Positions 5,241 through 5,774 of a DNA stretch of 5,774 bases are shown piece after piece. The notes below the pieces were generated by a model that was not told the DNA's origin, made no database searches, and saw only the letters and a program-made list of their open reading frames with translations. Numbering within the stretch: the stretch's first letter is position 1; each line of letters starts with the position of its first letter. Source of the DNA: Synergistaceae bacterium (GTDB lineage Bacteria; Synergistota; Synergistia; Synergistales; Synergistaceae); the NCBI GenBank assembly GCA_012727545.1, contig JAAYHA010000131.1, positions 1 through 5,774 of the forward strand, in the 5' to 3' direction. The position numbers and the translations under genes are program-made.

Positions 5241-5774
5241 CTATTGTTTTTTTGTGTAGATAGGTATCGCTTTGATCGTTCCTGACGATTCCCTTAGTAC
5301 AAGGATATTATCAGAAAGAACAACAGGATCACCCTCTTCATTGGAATATGCTGAAGTGATCCTTATGTGGTATCTCTTAATGAAGCATATGTCCCGGCTT
5401 TCTCCTTCGACTTCGGTCAGAAGCTCGGAAGGCATGCCTCTTGGGATGTTCATACTTTCTGCTTCCGTAAGGAAGGAGTCACTGTAATTCTGATCTATCA
5501 CCGAAGCCTCTATGAAGATGTCTGCGTTTTTATTCCTGATCTCCTGAAGGATCTCCTGGGGAATGTCTATGTATGGATCGTCTTTTGGCTCTGATCCGAG
5601 ATCAAATTCAGAAGGGTCAATGAACCCCTCTTCAGAAGCGGATGTACAGAACCAGCATTTTACTACCGCTTCTGTCTGTAATGCTGCGTTTTCCCTTTTC
5701 ATGACGTGGTGCTCCCAATTAACTGATGCGTGGATCCTGGTTGCCATGACAAAATAGATCAGGAGCACGTTAAG
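5241..5774 (-). CDS. Unrecognised protein with hydrophobic N-terminus, 5' end off the window (possibly minor-pilin-like)
   Basis: The frame is open to the window edge (178 codons to the TAG at 5241) and no ribosome site precedes the available GTG (5768) or ATG (5747), so the real start is probably outside. The visible N-terminus is hydrophobic (LNVLLIYFVMATRIHASVN), likely the end of a single membrane segment, followed by a helix (NWEHHVMKRENAALQTEAVV) of the kind that follows the membrane segment in PilX-like minor pilins. A CWFC motif (Cys 38 and 41 counting from the GTG) comes next, then an acidic linker (about 45-70) and a region with predicted strands near the C-terminus (YHIRITSAYSN, ILVLRE). 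I cannot name a family. Pilus genes lying upstream of efp in Clostridia-like genomes would fit, but this is weak inference. The promoter for efp starts just past its stop, so this gene belongs to a different transcription unit, with possible read-through. Confidence 0.65.
   Translation of the reverse strand, partial: LNVLLIYFVMATRIHASVNWEHHVMKRENAALQTEAVVKCWFCTSASEEGFIDPSEFDLGSEPKDDPYIDIPQEILQEIRNKNADIFIEASVIDQNYSDSFLTEAESMNIPRGMPSELLTEVEGESRDICFIKRYHIRITSAYSNEEGDPVVLSDNILVLRESSGTIKAIPIYTKKQ

Overview
All genes in this window lie on the minus strand, so transcription runs from high to low coordinates. The content is ordinary chromosomal housekeeping sequence. I see no mobile element, tRNA, rRNA or CRISPR array. 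Protein sequences and gene order point to an anaerobic, Clostridia-like bacterium. The EF-P tip (HHKMGRGG) and the efp / CD1247-type / asp23 / membrane protein / nusB / xseA order made me think of Synergistota, but that is recollection and not a tested placement.

Layout in transcription order: (1) 5774-5241, the 3' part of an unrecognised protein with a hydrophobic N-terminal stretch, possibly a minor-pilin-like protein. (2) A good extended -10 promoter at 5205-5234. (3) efp (5137-4565), elongation factor P with arginine instead of lysine at the modified tip position. (4) A CD1247-type acidic coiled-coil protein with a zinc ribbon (4548-4150). (5) An Asp23/Gls24 family protein (4088-3609). 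(6) A 14-bp perfect hairpin (3554-3589). (7) A 157-residue protein with a soluble N-terminal domain and two C-terminal membrane segments (3534-3061). (8) nusB (3057-2623). (9) xseA (2616-1396), with no xseB beside it. (10) mtnA (1304-291). (11) A 182-base gap. (12) The first 36 codons of an S-adenosylhomocysteine hydrolase gene (108-1), which runs off the window.

The genes form two functional groups. From efp to xseA is a tightly packed run with gaps of 3 to 74 bases, resembling the Clostridial efp-asp23-amaP-nusB-xseA neighbourhood. It joins translation of polyproline stretches, a cell-envelope Asp23 module, transcription antitermination and ssDNA degradation. mtnA and ahcY both recycle by-products of S-adenosylmethionine use: methylthioadenosine-derived sugar phosphate and S-adenosylhomocysteine.

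The most interesting points are the Arg-type EF-P, the apparent degenerate Asp23-like fold in the membrane protein beside asp23 (a candidate membrane anchor in the position of AmaP), and the strong hairpin separating those two genes. I found no convincing wholly new system.
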